DNA of 64,000 bases from Lingula anatina (GCF_001039355.2 NW_019775771.1:124001-188000), one strand, 5' to 3'; counted from the stretch's first letter, positions 37,401 through 50,380 are shown. Notes: generated by a model not told the origin, from the letters alone. Translations and numbers: made by a program.

Positions 37401-40400
37401 AATGATACCCAAATTATTTCTTGTTTTATAAGAAAAGGTGGAACCCAGAAATTTTGACTGTTCTGTAATGTTAAAGACAGAGAAGCCACTTTTTGGTTTC
37501 AAAATAAAGCAAACTTTCTCATGTGTTCACATCATTTGACATACTGACATTACTTTAATAATGAATTTCATGTTGAATTCAGGTACACTGAATTAGATAT
37601 AATAATAAACCATTTCTAGGCATGTGTCTGTACAAGAACAGGCTGTATAATGAAGGAGCTAAGTGGAATGATGGATGCCAGTATGAATGTGAGTGTACTG
37701 ATGGCAAGATGGGATTCTGGAAGTGCAGAGACCTGTAAGTACTATGATTAAGAGTTCTCTGTATGATCATGTAGGTCTTTAACATTGCATTTATATCTTT
37801 AGCATGATTGAAATAGAACTTGTCTACTGTTAGTTTTACTGTTTTTTTCTTTTTCTTTCTCTCTCTCTCTCTCTCTCTCTCTTTGTAGAAATGATTCTTA
37901 AGATGGTTTTTCACAACAATAAAATAATTTATCCCTGCCTAATTTGTACTTCAGTTTGTGTGACTGCCCAGGCATAATATGGCACAAATGATAACATGAA
38001 CTGACATGTCCATAATCAAAACCATATAACCAAAAGAATATTATTCATGTGCTTTTTAGATCTTGAATTTTTTTGATTTGTGACTTTTACAATATTAATC
38101 ATCATACTAATTATCCACACTGTATACCTCTTTCCACCAGCTGCCCTAAGTATGAAAACCTCCCCTCTGACTGCACCCTGCAAACCGTGGCTGGAGAGTG
38201 CTGCAGGAAACCCAGGTGCACCAACACTCCTGTCAATGAACTCATAGGCACATATCCACCAGCCCTCACAGGGTACCGCCCTGGCATCATCCCTGGTGGG
38301 AACCCTAGTAGTACTCTTGGCACCATCACCGGTATAGGAGGAAGCACCACTGGCACAGGAGGAAGCACCACTGGTACAGGAGGAAGCATCACCGGTACAG
38401 GAGGAAGCACCACTGGCACAGGAGGAAGCACCACTGGTGTTGTGATTCCTGGAACCGTCGGAGGAATTACTGGAACGAGAAGTAAGTGTCTTTTGTGGAA
38501 AATAGGCCTGGTTTGTCTGAGAAAGGCACTTAAAGTCTGTGGATAAATATAGGTTAGGGAATTTTTTTGTGGAAATATGATATTAATGTACAATTGAATG
38601 TGATGAGACAGGTATGTATGGCAGGGGCATCTTATTGGGCCGAGGTCTCTAAGGTCAAGGTTAAAATGTTGGAACATATTGAAAATATTAATTGTATTGC
38701 TTTTATGGATGATTAATATTTTTGAAAAGAAATTGATATCATATTCATGTTGGTCTCTTTTTTTTAGTTATATTGTGGAAAGTAATATGGGACTTAACAC
38801 TTTTGGATTTATCCCTCTTGAATACAGATATTTGTTTTTATTACACTTCATTCTCTTTATGGAGTTCTTGGTTATATTTAAGGGAACAAATCATAATGTA
38901 AGCAACATATTCTTATTTCTTGAATTGTTTTTGTTTTACAGATGGCTGTGTGTACAATGGCAAGACCTACAAACAGGATGAGAGTTGGTCTGATGGCTGC
39001 CAGTACGACTGCCAGTGTTTGGATGCCAAGACTGGACAGTACAGCTGCAGAGAAAAGTAAGTTCTAAATGATTCAATTTGAATAAATTGATCCATTTATC
39101 GTGTTCACATCAATTTTGAAATAATTGCCCCAAGAAAATGTTGGCATCCAGCTGTTGTATTCTGGGTCAATCAAATGTAACTGTTGGAGAGTGGTTTAAA
39201 GAATATGATTTTTATGAATTTGTAGGAACTCATTTTATTTATCTTCTTGTATATGACTATCTCTTCGTGTCATTTTGCTGTTATATTTTTACAAATTTCT
39301 ACGTGCCACTTTGTGAGAAACACCCTACCAAACTCTTTAATGTGTGAGATCCTTCATCTGTAAGAACTGCCTTCTTAGTCTCTGATGATGTTTAATAAGC
39401 ATTGTACCTAATTTTGAGAGATTACTCACATACATTGGCTTTCCATCTTGTATGCTTTTGACAAAGCTGAGCAAAATGCTGTAAATGTCCGAAATGGTAT
39501 AATCGTTATATCCATGACTTTGAAAAATCACATGAATTATGAATTTCAAATTCAATTTTTCCTTAGGTGTCCAAGCTACACCAACTATCCATCATATTGC
39601 TCTCTACAAACAGTACCAAACCAGTGCTGTAAGAAGCTTGTCTGCTCAGGTGAGGTCATTCATATTTGCATATTCATTAGCATATTCATCAATCTTCTCA
39701 TTAGCATATCTATTTGCATACCAGTTAGCATATTCATTAATATAATGGGTAAAAATCTCCTTAACACTCATTACTATAAAGATCCAGAGAGAGCATGCAT
39801 ATTTGGGTAGATTTAACCATTTCCATATATTGCTTTCATTGAAGACTAACAGAATTTTTTAAGGGTCTTGTAAAATTAATAATTGTGTTGACTGAATTAA
39901 CTTTTGAAAAGTGTAGGCTTGCATGGTTGGTTCTGTCTGAGTCAATATGTGATATTGAATACTATGATGCAGCGCACTATATGAATAGCCATATTACACC
40001 CCATGTTTGTTGATATAGGACCAGCAAACATTGGAAGCACTACTGGCACGAGCACAGGAACAGGTACAGGCACAGGAGGTGTCAGGCCATGTGTGGACAT
40101 TCTCCCTAACTGCAATGAGTACAACTTTGCCGAGGCCTGCACAGGACAGTACTTGGGATGGGCCGTGAAGAACTGTGTCAAGACATGCGGACTGTGTGGT
40201 TAGTGTTTATATATATGTAATATAATGGAGCCTTACAGGCCAGTGTGACAGGAATGGTAGTGCTCTAGAAACAGTTGTCCTTTTTCCAATACTCTGTACA
40301 TGCGACATTTGTTCCATATACTAACTTCAACCTGTACCAATTATATTGGACCCCGAACTTCATTCCTATGACTACCATTCCTGTTGAAATGGAAAATGTT

Positions 40401-42574
40401 GTGCATGCCATGAAACATAGTCTATACTTTCACGTAAACCTTATTTCACTTGGTATATTTGATTGATTTATCAAAACATTTGTCTTATAATTTGTGGGCA
40501 CTTTTTTTTCAAAGAATATTGATAGATTTATATTTTTATTTTCTTCAATGTTTCAGACTACCTCACAACCACTCCATTGCCAACAGATGGCTGTGTCAAC
40601 AAGCTGTCCAACTGTGATCAGTTTGAGGACTCTGCATGTACTGGACCATACAAGGCCTGGGCTAAAGCAAACTGCCCAAGAAGATGTGGTCTGTGTGGTA
40701 AGTGCGCAGCTTGACATGGAATTATTTGATGGTGAATAGTGAATAAATACATTATTTTCAATATAGATTGGAAAGATACCAAATAATCAACAGTGCTTTG
40801 AATCAGAGGGATTATTCTGTCGAGTAAGAGTGGAAATTCTTTGCTTCCCTGTCCAAGTGATTGTATAAACCTGATATTTTTTTTAATAAGTCCAAACTAT
40901 TCAAAAAAATATTTTTTCAGATGAGCTCATCAAGAAAACTTCACCTTTAGGTTCTACAATCTTGTTTTTAAGGGACAGCCCTAGACCAGTCTGCTGTAGA
41001 TAACAAAATTAATAAGAAAGTTCTGTATTAGGTCAAATTAATATTACTCTCACCAATCAAAAACTCTTTTCAGACGAGCTGAAACCAACCACGCCATCCC
41101 CAGATGGTTGTGTAGACTTGATCGACTGTGAACCCTACACCAAGTCTGTCTGTACCAATCCAACCTACATCCCATGGGCCAAGGCAAGATGTGCCAAATT
41201 CTGTGGATTCTGTGGTAAGTTTGAAAGGTTTATCATGATAGATTTTAACTGAATCGATATTATTTCATTTTTTAAAGTAATTCTTTATTGGCTACATATT
41301 ATTCAGTTATATAAGATCAAAGTATTAGTTGAACATAGTTTTATCATAGTACATTTTAACAAAATTTCCAGATAAAGCTACAATGTATATGATCCAATGT
41401 ATCCTTTCCTTTTGGCTCCCTCTCCTCAATTTTTGGTTGGCACAGGTTATTATTATTATAATTGTTGTTGTTAATATTATTATTACAGGTAGTGGCACTG
41501 GCAACAGTGGTTCTGGCACAAACTCAGGTGGTGCAGGATCTGGCGGAATCACCAGTGGTCCAGGATCTGGCATAATCTCCGGTGGTGCAGGATCTGGCGG
41601 AATCACCAGTGGTCCAGGATCTGGCATAATCTCCGGTGGTGCAGGATCTGGCGGAATCACCAATGGTCCAGGATCTGGCATAATCTCCAGTGGTGGATCA
41701 GGATCTATAATCAATGGTCAAAGTGAGCATTGCATTTTAATTGGAATTTTTCTATTTCAACATTAAAATAAGAGTGAATTGTATAAAAGATACTGGCTGA
41801 AGTATATCCTAATCTTTGAAAGTTTTTTTTTTTTTTTTGCAATATAAAAACTGTGATTAACAGAGTTTACATAGGTTATTTCACAAACCAGTCAATAATT
41901 GTCAGCTGCATTCTTTTTAAGCTGATTTTTGATTTTTTTGCTTCTTTTAAGGTGGCTACTGTTTATACAACGGAATTCAGTACACACAGGGACAAACGTG
42001 GCGTGATAAGTGCTTATACTCTTGTACCTGTACAAACGCACTGACAGGAAACTACAATTGTCAGACACTGTAAGTATGGATCATGGTAGTTTTAAAAAGG
42101 TTTTTGGTATTGTTTATGATACAGTAAAATAACCCGAATTGTATTTTTCCATTGCCAGGTGTAAAAAGTAAAAGAAGATATTAGTCCATGGATTTTATGC
42201 TTCTTGGAATTTTTTGGTGTCAAATAAAATTTAAGATACAAAAAAACGGGACTACAGAGGATATGTGAAAAGTTCTACTTTCTTAAAGATTGAAAAAGCA
42301 ATTGTCATCAGTATTTTTTTCGCAGAACTTGAAATTTTTATTGTAAGAAATTAACCATCCAAATGAAGCACTATACAAAACAACATTGAGCACTGTTTCA
42401 TATTATTTATCAATTCACGTTTCCATTCTTTGTTTTAGATGTCCCCAATGGCAGCTCCCATCAATCTGCTCCCTGAAGCCAGCACCGGCGGGCAAGTGTT
42501 GTCCAATCCCATCCTGTCCATCCTACATAACCATCACCTACCCTGGAGGGCTAACAGAGGCCACACTGCCATAA
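34495..42574 (+). CDS. Modular secreted VWC/ShK-domain protein, 5' end missing
   Basis: Exons: 34495-34652, 35192-35309, 35640-35944, 36358-36472, 36779-37152, 37620-37734, 38141-38481, 38942-39056, 39567-39649, 40019-40198, 40557-40697, 41074-41214, 41489-41722, 41952-42069, 42439-42574; phases agree and give about 890 residues. Each VWC-like domain is split over two exons: a first half of type C-Y-G-Y-G-W-C-C-C, then a second half of type C-P-x-Y-x-N-L-P-S-x-C...CC...C followed by a Gly/Thr- or Pro-rich linker. There are five complete domains plus a leading half, and three consecutive six-cysteine ShK domains (40019-41214). Linkers such as TPKPG, GTLPGGTTGTNPG and GSTTGTG are repeat-rich. 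The first exon enters in phase 2, so an upstream first-half exon and a signal peptide must exist but were not found. An extracellular-matrix, mucus or adhesive role is inferred. ShK here is a domain name and does not imply toxicity. Confidence 0.82.
34616..34960. repeat. Tandem repeat carrying a splice donor three times
   Basis: The end of exon 34495-34652, its GTAGGT donor and about 40 bases of intron are repeated near 34749-34822 and, less exactly, near 34869-34960. The repeats are separated by accatt-rich runs. Reading past the first donor meets a stop at once (AGG TAG). Confidence 0.85.
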
Positions 42575-42587
42575 TAACTTGACCAGT
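41275..42587 (+). repeat. First copy of duplicated 3' gene segment
   Basis: This block (linker exon, last two VWC exons, introns and stop) is nearly identical to 43085-44560 on the other side of the N gap. The linker exon differs in repeat number: 234 bases here, 366 in the other copy. Confidence 0.88.
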
Positions 42588-43010
42588 NNNNNNNNNNNNN
42601 NNNNNNNNNNNNNNNNNNNNNNNNNNNNNNNNNNNNNNNNNNNNNNNNNNNNNNNNNNNNNNNNNNNNNNNNNNNNNNNNNNNNNNNNNNNNNNNNNNNN
42701 NNNNNNNNNNNNNNNNNNNNNNNNNNNNNNNNNNNNNNNNNNNNNNNNNNNNNNNNNNNNNNNNNNNNNNNNNNNNNNNNNNNNNNNNNNNNNNNNNNNN
42801 NNNNNNNNNNNNNNNNNNNNNNNNNNNNNNNNNNNNNNNNNNNNNNNNNNNNNNNNNNNNNNNNNNNNNNNNNNNNNNNNNNNNNNNNNNNNNNNNNNNN
42901 NNNNNNNNNNNNNNNNNNNNNNNNNNNNNNNNNNNNNNNNNNNNNNNNNNNNNNNNNNNNNNNNNNNNNNNNNNNNNNNNNNNNNNNNNNNNNNNNNNNN
43001 NNNNNNNNNN
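42588..43010. other. Assembly gap (423 N)
   Basis: This is a run of N. The sequence just after it (43011-43085) matches 34361-34443, upstream of the gene's first visible exon, rather than continuing from the left edge. Confidence 1.
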
Positions 43011-43308
43011 AATTGACAAAATGACCTTTTTTACATCTTTATTTTCTGTTTTTTGTCTGTACATTTGACAGCTTTGCTGCCTTGTTTTCAAGTAATTCTT
43101 TCTGTTATTCACTACATATTATTCATTTATGTAAGATCAAGGTATAAGTTGAACATAGTTTTACCATAGTACATTCTAACAAATTGTCCAGCTAGAGCCC
43201 CAATGTATGTGATGCAATATATCCTTTCCTTTTGGCTCCCTTTCCTCAATTATTGGTTGGCACAGGTTATTATTATTATAATTGTTGTTGTTAACATTAT
43301 TATTACAG

Positions 43309-44542
43309 GTAGTGGCTCAGGCACCAGTGGAACTGGTTCTGGCACTGGCAACAGTGGTTCTGGAACAAACCCAGGTGGTGCAGAATCTGGCACAATCACC
43401 GATGGTACAGGATCTGGCACAAACCCAGGTGGTGCAGGATCTGGTACAATCACCGATGGTACAGGATCTGGCACAAACCCAGGTGGTGCAGGATCTGGTA
43501 CAAACACTGGTGGCACAGGATCTGGCACAATCATTGGTGGTACAGGATCTGGCACAAACACCGGTGGTGTAGGATCTGGCACAATCACTGGTGGTACAGG
43601 ATCTGGCATAAACACTGGTGGTACAGGATCAAGCATTACTGGTGGTGGATCAGGATCCATAATCAATGGTCAAAGTGAGCATTGCATTTTTATTGGAATT
43701 TTTCTATTTCAATATTAAAATAAGAATGAATAGTATAAAGGATACTGGCTGAAGTATATCCTAATCTTTGAAAGTGTGAGTTTTTAAAAAAAATTTCAAT
43801 ATAAAAACTGTGATTAACAGAGTTTACGTAGGTTATTTCACAAACCAGGCAATAATTGTCAGCTGCATTCTTTTAAGCTGATTTTTGATTTTTTTGCTTC
43901 TTTTAAGGTGGCTACTGTTTATACAGTGGAATTCAGTACACACAGGGACAAACGTGGCGTGATAAGTGCTTATACTCTTGTACCTGTACAAACGCACTGA
44001 CAGGAAACTACAATTGTCATACATTGTAAGTATGGATCAAGGCAGTTTTAAAAAGATTTTTGGTCATGTTTATGATACAATAAAATAACCTGAATTGTAT
44101 TTTTCCATTGCCAAATGTAAAAAGTAAAAGAAGATACATGTATTAGTCCATGAATTTTATGCTTCATGGAATTTTTAGTGTCAAATAAAATTTAAGATAC
44201 ATAAAAAACAGGACTACAGAGGATTTGTTGAGAAAGTTGTACTTTCTTCAAGATTGAAAAAGCATGCAAGTGTCATCAGTATTTATTTCGCAGAACTTGA
44301 AATTTTAATTGTAAGAAATTAATCATCCAAATGAAGCACTGTACAAAACAACATTGGAAATTGTTTCATGTTATTTATCAATTCACTTGTCCATTCTTTG
44401 TTTTAGATGTCCCCAATGGCAGCTACCATCAGTCTGCTCCCTGAGGCAAGCACCTGCCGGCAAGTGTTGTCCAATCCCATCCTGTCCATCCTACATAACC
44501 ATCACCTACCCCGAGGGGCTAACAGAGGCCACACTGCCATAA
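43309..44542 (+). CDS. Second copy of the last three VWC-gene exons
   Basis: Exons 43309-43674, 43908-44025 and 44407-44542 repeat the Gly/Ser/Thr linker and the final split VWC-like domain (GGYCLYSGIQYTQGQTW, then CPQWQLPSVCSLRQ), ending with the same EATLP and stop. Differences are few in the VWC exons (for example N/S and Q/H changes) and larger in the linker, which has extra GTGSG-type units. No other exons precede it, so on its own it is not a gene. It is either an unmerged second allele or a partial tandem duplication. Confidence 0.8.
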
Positions 44543-44861
44543 TTATTGACCATTACAGTGATAAACAGGACTGACCAATGGACATTGTTATATTGACCTC
44601 AGACCAGTGATATTTATAGGACATATTTACAAAGATATCTTTGCGCAGAGAGAAAAAATTTACAAAAAAAAAAAAAAAAAGGATTTTGCATTTAAATAAC
44701 AAAAAGTATTAGGACATTTAGAATTAAGCAGCTGACCTATTGATATTTTGTAAAAAAGTTTAAAAAGACTTGGCAATGCATATTCCATTTTGTGGTAGTT
44801 CTTCAGCTGATTTGAAATGTCACTTTTGTTATTTGTAATGTCAGTTTTAGATTTGTTCCTG

Positions 44862-44867
44862 AATAAA
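44862..44867 (+). terminator. Candidate polyadenylation signal of the VWC gene
   Basis: AATAAA lies about 320 bases after the stop at 44542. The surrounding 3' region recurs, diverged, near 54757-55310. Confidence 0.4.
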
Positions 44868-45465
44868 TGTATAGCACAGCAAAACAGCATTTCTTATTTT
44901 CATTGAAAGACTGCTTAATCGTCTAGCACATTTTTTTTTCAGGAAGGATAAAAAAAAGCAATTTTTTTTTCATTTGAATTTAACAATTAGGGGTAATCAT
45001 TAGCATTGTTACTAAAGTCATATCAAAATGAAATATTAAAAGATTTGTGTGGGAATTTTAGTTTTATTATGTTTATGGCATAAGTTGGATCTGACCTCAT
45101 GGGCGAAATCCACATGATTCCATTGTTGTGCCCGAAACCGCTATTAGATCCAAGTCCACTGCAGAAGTAGTCGGCCGTGCTGCTTTATCCACAGAGGCTT
45201 CCTCAAAGGTTGTCTTCCATAACCTAATCGGAGTTTTATTTTATTATCCGAAATTTTCATAATGAAATTTATCAGTACGGTGCACGCATGTTTTTATTTC
45301 AATTCAATTATTTTAATACTAGTACTTAGTCGATTTGATAGTTTATCTATTCACCTTTCTTCAATTCTATTCTATTCTAATAATTATTTGATCATTACAT
45401 TTTACATTATAGTAGACTGGTGTAGTATTTTAAGGTCGTTTTACATGGTTTTTAGCTTCATATGA

Positions 45466-45760
45466 TTAACAGGTCAAAAATGACAGTTGACCGTGAGCAG
45501 ACTCCACATGAGTTTTGGCCGGAGATGAAAATTCTATCAGTCCAACGTGGGTTCCCGATGGAGAAATCTTCGATTGTAGATCAATCACATCCACTTGTGC
45601 CTGTGTTTTGAAAAAACGTTGATAAGACGGTAAGGGCTGATAGTTTGATTTGCTTTCTAAATGTACAGTCGCAATGTAGGTGATGCATATATCAGATATA
45701 GACACTTTGGTTGGAAAGGGCAAATGTATAGGTTTACCGTAGTTCCCCCGAATTTCACTG
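45466..45760 (-). CDS. Candidate last exon, unassigned minus-strand gene
   Basis: An open frame behind a plausible acceptor (acttcag) reads GKPIHLPFPTKVSISDICITYIATVHLE and so on to a stop at 45466. The composition looks protein-like and not low-complexity. I recognise no family. It could be the 3' exon of the gene whose signal-peptide exon lies at 50190-50380, but the frames of the intervening exons do not join cleanly, so this is only a candidate. Confidence 0.3.
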
Positions 45761-46639
45761 AAGTTCTATAATTAGCACAAAAAATTCTCGATTAGATTGG
45801 ATCGCGGTTATTCTTAAAGGGAAACCGACATTTAATATTAATTTTACTGAAATTTCCTTCAACATCTGGACACTGACAAACATAATTCCGTAGCTTTCGT
45901 TGTGATGTTCGATGTGCAAATTCCATACATCTTATTCCTTCATGCATGTTGTATCTTTTGATGGAAAAATTCTAATTCCACGTTAACGCCTCACCTAGTA
46001 TTGATTTTCAATGATGTTCTTGCATAAATAAAATTGAAGTGTTTAATTTTTTTTATTATTTAACAAATTATCAATTAGTTAATTTATACGTTTATTTATT
46101 TACATACCTCATATGGACGCACCCTCCCTAAACTTTCGCTAAAACCAACGTTTGACAGCTATTACATGTAGACCGCTTTGAGACTATTACTATTGTTCCC
46201 AGTGGTCCAGATACCAAGAAGTGATATTTCCTTGTATGTTTACCTACATCTGCATTCGCTTGGATACCAAATAGCGGAGTGTCACTCAAGGCCAATAAAG
46301 ATACTACGTAGAATGGTAATATTCAGGAGGGACCACATAAACCTAACAGAAGACTAAAAAGATATATCCCTGTTTGAGGTTAGGTAAGGCCTGGACAAAA
46401 TTGATGTAATTTTGCCCATGGGTAAAGGTATGCCAGAAAAAGGGGCATCAGTATTTGCATATGTGCGGAAGACCGCTTTATCACCCTTTTTAGGAAATTA
46501 CAAGGAAACATCCGAAATGCTTAGGGATATATACTCTTAATTTCAGTGCGCATGCGTTGGGCTGTTTCCAAAACAAGTCGTCCGGTAAATGTGACGTAAA
46601 TCTGAACAGTGGTACCTTATGAAGGTCTCCCTGGAATAC

Positions 46640-46985
46640 CTGTAAACTGACCAATGACAGAGAGATTTTTAGTCGGGTCACCGACCTGCTGACTCTCTGT
46701 GTGCGTAGGCTGAATGAAATGATATGTAACGTCAAGATTGCATGACGAGTTATCAGAGATGCCAGAATAATGAACATTCAAACTGTAAGTTGAAAAGTAC
46801 AGACAGAGATTCCTTTGAAAAGATGGGACGGTGAAGACGGCAGTGATACCGAGGATATAAGACATTTGATTTACTTGTATGGAAGATGTTTGCGTCCAAG
46901 ACATTTCGAGCTGATGCCATTTGATCTGGGGAATAAAACGGATGATAAATCTTGATGCAACAGGGAGCAAACTACCACGTGGCCA
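46640..46985 (-). CDS. Candidate internal exon, unassigned
   Basis: It is preceded on the minus strand by a good acceptor (atctttttccacag) and ends at a GTATTC donor. The open frame of about 115 residues contains WPRGSLLPVASRFIIRFIP, EMSWTQTSS and SGISDNSSCNLDVTYHF, which looks like an extracellular beta-rich segment with possible N-glycosylation. No family is recognised. Confidence 0.33.
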
Positions 46986-47924
46986 CTGTGGAAAAAGATG
47001 GCCATTTCCACCAGGTTGGGAACAGTTAACCTTTGTCTTTTGCTTTTTGTACGGAAAATGACACTTTGTGGAATGTTGAAGGTTGAGATTGAAGTGGAGG
47101 GGCTTACAACGAACGCGGTAGTAGCATAATGTTGATGTTGTTCAGTAAATGGAAGACAGGCGTATTTATGATAGTCAGGATATGCGTCACCAAGAAACCA
47201 GGGATAAATAGACTTGTGATTGACTTACATGTAAGTGAAACTATTATTGTCATGAAACAAAATTATTCAACTTAGTCATTACTACCGTCAAAGCAGCCTC
47301 AATGTTTGTCTTAATCAATTGCTCCACATGCCTTCATATGACTAGGTTCATATCATATAGTACATAGCAGTAAATGCATTCTTGTTGAGAAAAACATCGC
47401 TGTTATCTGCATTGGTTTATATAATTGTAATGTGAATAAATTTGTTACAAATTCAACTCTTTCATCGTCTGTATTTACCACACGTGGTCGACTTGTCGTC
47501 GTAATGTAAAATTGCTTTATTTATTTTACCCAAAAATGCCTCCAAATTTTGAATAAGAAATTGCGTTGAATCTATCATTCAGAGGTTACATAAAATTTAC
47601 CGAATCTCTTGGTTTGAATAGTTGTAACCTCATAAAATAGAAAAAGTAATTCGTAGCTATATTTGTACCTTTAAAATATTTTCTTAAAACTGTTTAACTA
47701 TGTTGCATTGCTAATTTCAGTTAAGATCGGTATTGATTGAAATCGGATAAAACAAAACATATCTTTTAATCCCGCCTCATTATTTTTTTAATGAATTTTG
47801 CCCAAAAGTTTGGTTTATAACCATACATTGGAATCGAATAGAACAAAACAATCGAATGTTGCCTAATAAATTTCTGATATTTTTTTTCCAAAAAGTCAAA
47901 TCTGCGCAGACAAAAAATAAAACA

Positions 47925-48420
47925 CGTAGGGCAAAAATTTGGGTGGGTTACCGGGTGAGAACCGCCGGCATGTCAGATCTGAAGTTACAGGATTGATTCC
48001 TAAATACGGTAAATTTGTGTTTAAAAAAAAGAGAATTCGTACCATAACTATAAAGGCGAGAAACAAAGTTTAGGGTGGGTGGTTGGGTGAACAGAGCAAC
48101 TGGTAACGTTGCTGACTGTGAACCAGAAGGTTACAGGATCGATTCCTAAACACGACACATTTTTGTAAAATTAAAAAAAAAGAGTATTAGTCCCATAACT
48201 ATAAAGGGAAGATGCAAAGTTTAGGGTGGGTGGTTGGGTGAATAGAGCAACTGGTAACGTTGCAGACTGTAGACCAGAAGGTTACAGGATCGATTCCCAT
48301 GGAACATTCATTTTGTAGAAAAAAGAATTGGACTGCATTTACTATAAAGTTTTGTTTAAAATAGCACGGAATTCTTTGGGGCCAATGGCTCAGTTGGTAC
48401 CACCTCTGATTCTAAAGTTA
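47925..48420 (+). repeat. Tandem tRNA-like repeats (about 125-bp unit)
   Basis: Three to four units each hold gggtgggt(t/g)...gggtga, then a tRNA-like anticodon arm (ctgactgtgaaccag in one, cagactgtagaccag in the next) and a B-box-like ttacaggatcgattcc. They are spaced by A-rich linkers and an actataaag motif. The arms suggest loop triplets GTG and GTA, but acceptor stems do not pair convincingly, so they are not called as tRNA genes. Confidence 0.55.
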
Positions 48421-49249
48421 TAGAAAAAAAGAATAGGAGATCGAAATGGACTAAGTCAGATGAAACTTTTGTTATTTAAATTTTAGTAAGACCAGCACTA
48501 GAGAGAAAAATATGAAATCTTTATAATTAAACAATGAAGACGTTGAAAGTTATGAACAGGCTTTATTCGTTAAACTTCAGTGATATTAACGCACAGCTCA
48601 AAATATACAATATCAAGGAAATAGCATTTAATGTGTTACTACAAAGTACGACAAGCCAAACATTTATTCGGAGTAATCATAAGAATTACGATTCCCTGTG
48701 TAATGCAATTGAAATTAATGTGCACGCTCATCCAAACTACAAATCATTATATATGTAATACGCTGGTAATCATGATTCTTTATTAGGGCAGCCAATAGTC
48801 GCAGATTTAATAATAATAATAATAATAATAATAATCGCAGCCCAAAGTTCGAAGTTAAAAAGGATTGTGAAATACATGTATAAACGTTGAATTTGTCAAA
48901 TATAGGTTACATATGTTGGTTCAGAAGCTAAATTGGGACAATGTTGCCTTAAACTGTAAAGTGCACAAACTAAACTGACATAATATACATAGACAATCAC
49001 AATGAAAAAAGTACAACAGATTCGCTCAGTTTTATATATTGGTACAAAATGATGCTGACAAAACAGTTACTTTCTGTTAGGATGTTCGGTCAAAAAGTAG
49101 AAAAATAACTAATACCAGTTCCTTTCGTAATCGTATAAAAGTAAGCAAGGGTTGACAACAAAATTATACACACATTTGCACCCTGTCGTGCACAGTTTGT
49201 GTACTGTCTCGCTTTTAGAAACCATTTTCTAATATTATGCCATACCTAC

Positions 49250-50380
49250 TTAAAATTGGAAAAGTCAACTGGCAGTAAGACAGTTAGACCTATAATTTCA
49301 AAAAGTGTCGATGGAATAGGAAGCGAAACAGAGTGTTCTGGCATACGGATTTTCAAATAACCAAACCCGTTTTGAAATCTGGCACATTCTCTCACGTTAG
49401 GAGTCGCCGAAGACCCAAATTTAAACAAAATTGGTAAAGTGCTCTCTACGTTTTGGTGGGACAATATGTTACAAATATAGGGGCCGTGTAGTCATTTGCC
49501 TCGGGTTTTTGGCCTTACATGCTAGGCAATGCCTACTTACCGTAGTACCATTCAAGGCTGAAATTTAAGGCAAACAGTCACTATAATTCATACATATTCA
49601 ATAGGCACGTACATAATTTGCAAGTTAACCCTTCATAACACTTAAATGTTAAGAAACATATCAATTTTAACTGTTGGATTACAGGCTTATTTCAAACGTC
49701 CATACTCAGGATTATTGAAATCGAAAGGTGCATTTCAACTGTTGTAACTTCTCCATGGGGACATATCTTCGTCTCTTGAATGCACTGGCGACTGAAATAA
49801 CATATTTAAAATGAGAATTTTAGACACACAAGAAATTATTCATTCCACGGTTTTAATTCAATGCAGTAATTGTTCTCTTTCATATATATAGTGAATACGT
49901 TGTGTTTCTGCTATCAATATTTTAATATTTCAAGACTAGATATCGTCACAAATATTTACGAAATACAAGTCGAACTGGGCATTCCCTCTGTCTCTCAGCT
50001 AAAACAGATAAACTGCCAAAACTTGGGAGTTACATGTACATTTGTACTGTAAAAAGAAACCCTGGCATATAATACAATTTTGAAATCCTCCATCTTATTT
50101 CAAAGTGTTGTGCTCACGCATTTCTGCCTGTAGTGAGACACGCCGGTCAATCAACATGCAAACTGTAGACTACTAGTACATGTACTTACACGTTGTTGTT
50201 GTGGCCGGGAAGAGCAGGTAGCTTTGCACATACCAGGTACCATATTCTACCCACGAGGATCGTCATTTCGTCCTGAAATCTTTGCCTAACATCATGGCTC
50301 CCTGAATGAATACTTGTCACTTGCAGTTGGCATAATTTGAATAACAATACTGTAACAGGTAAGGTTGGTCGTAGGCGCAT
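49250..50380 (-). CDS. Candidate 5' exons of an unassigned secreted protein
   Basis: Exons (minus): 50380-50190, 49791-49706, 49445-49250; phases 2 and 1 agree across the two introns. Exon 1 begins MRLRPTLPVTVLLFKLCQLQ, a signal-peptide-like start, and ends at a strong GTAAGT donor. Exon 2 has an AG acceptor after ttatttc and encodes RQCIQETKICPHGEVTTVEMHL. Exon 3 contains STLPILFKFGSS, VRECARFQNGFGYL and LPIPSTLFEIIGL, but its acceptor lacks a pyrimidine tract. I recognise no domain. It may continue into the candidate exons at 46.6-47.0 and 45.5-45.8 kb. Confidence 0.35.

Noticed and set aside
40019-41214. ShK domains as a toxin gene
   Set aside because: They are three modules within a large VWC matrix-type protein; the domain is common in non-toxic secreted proteins.
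47925-48420. Functional tRNA genes
   Set aside because: Acceptor and D stems do not pair convincingly, and the units sit in a decaying tandem repeat.
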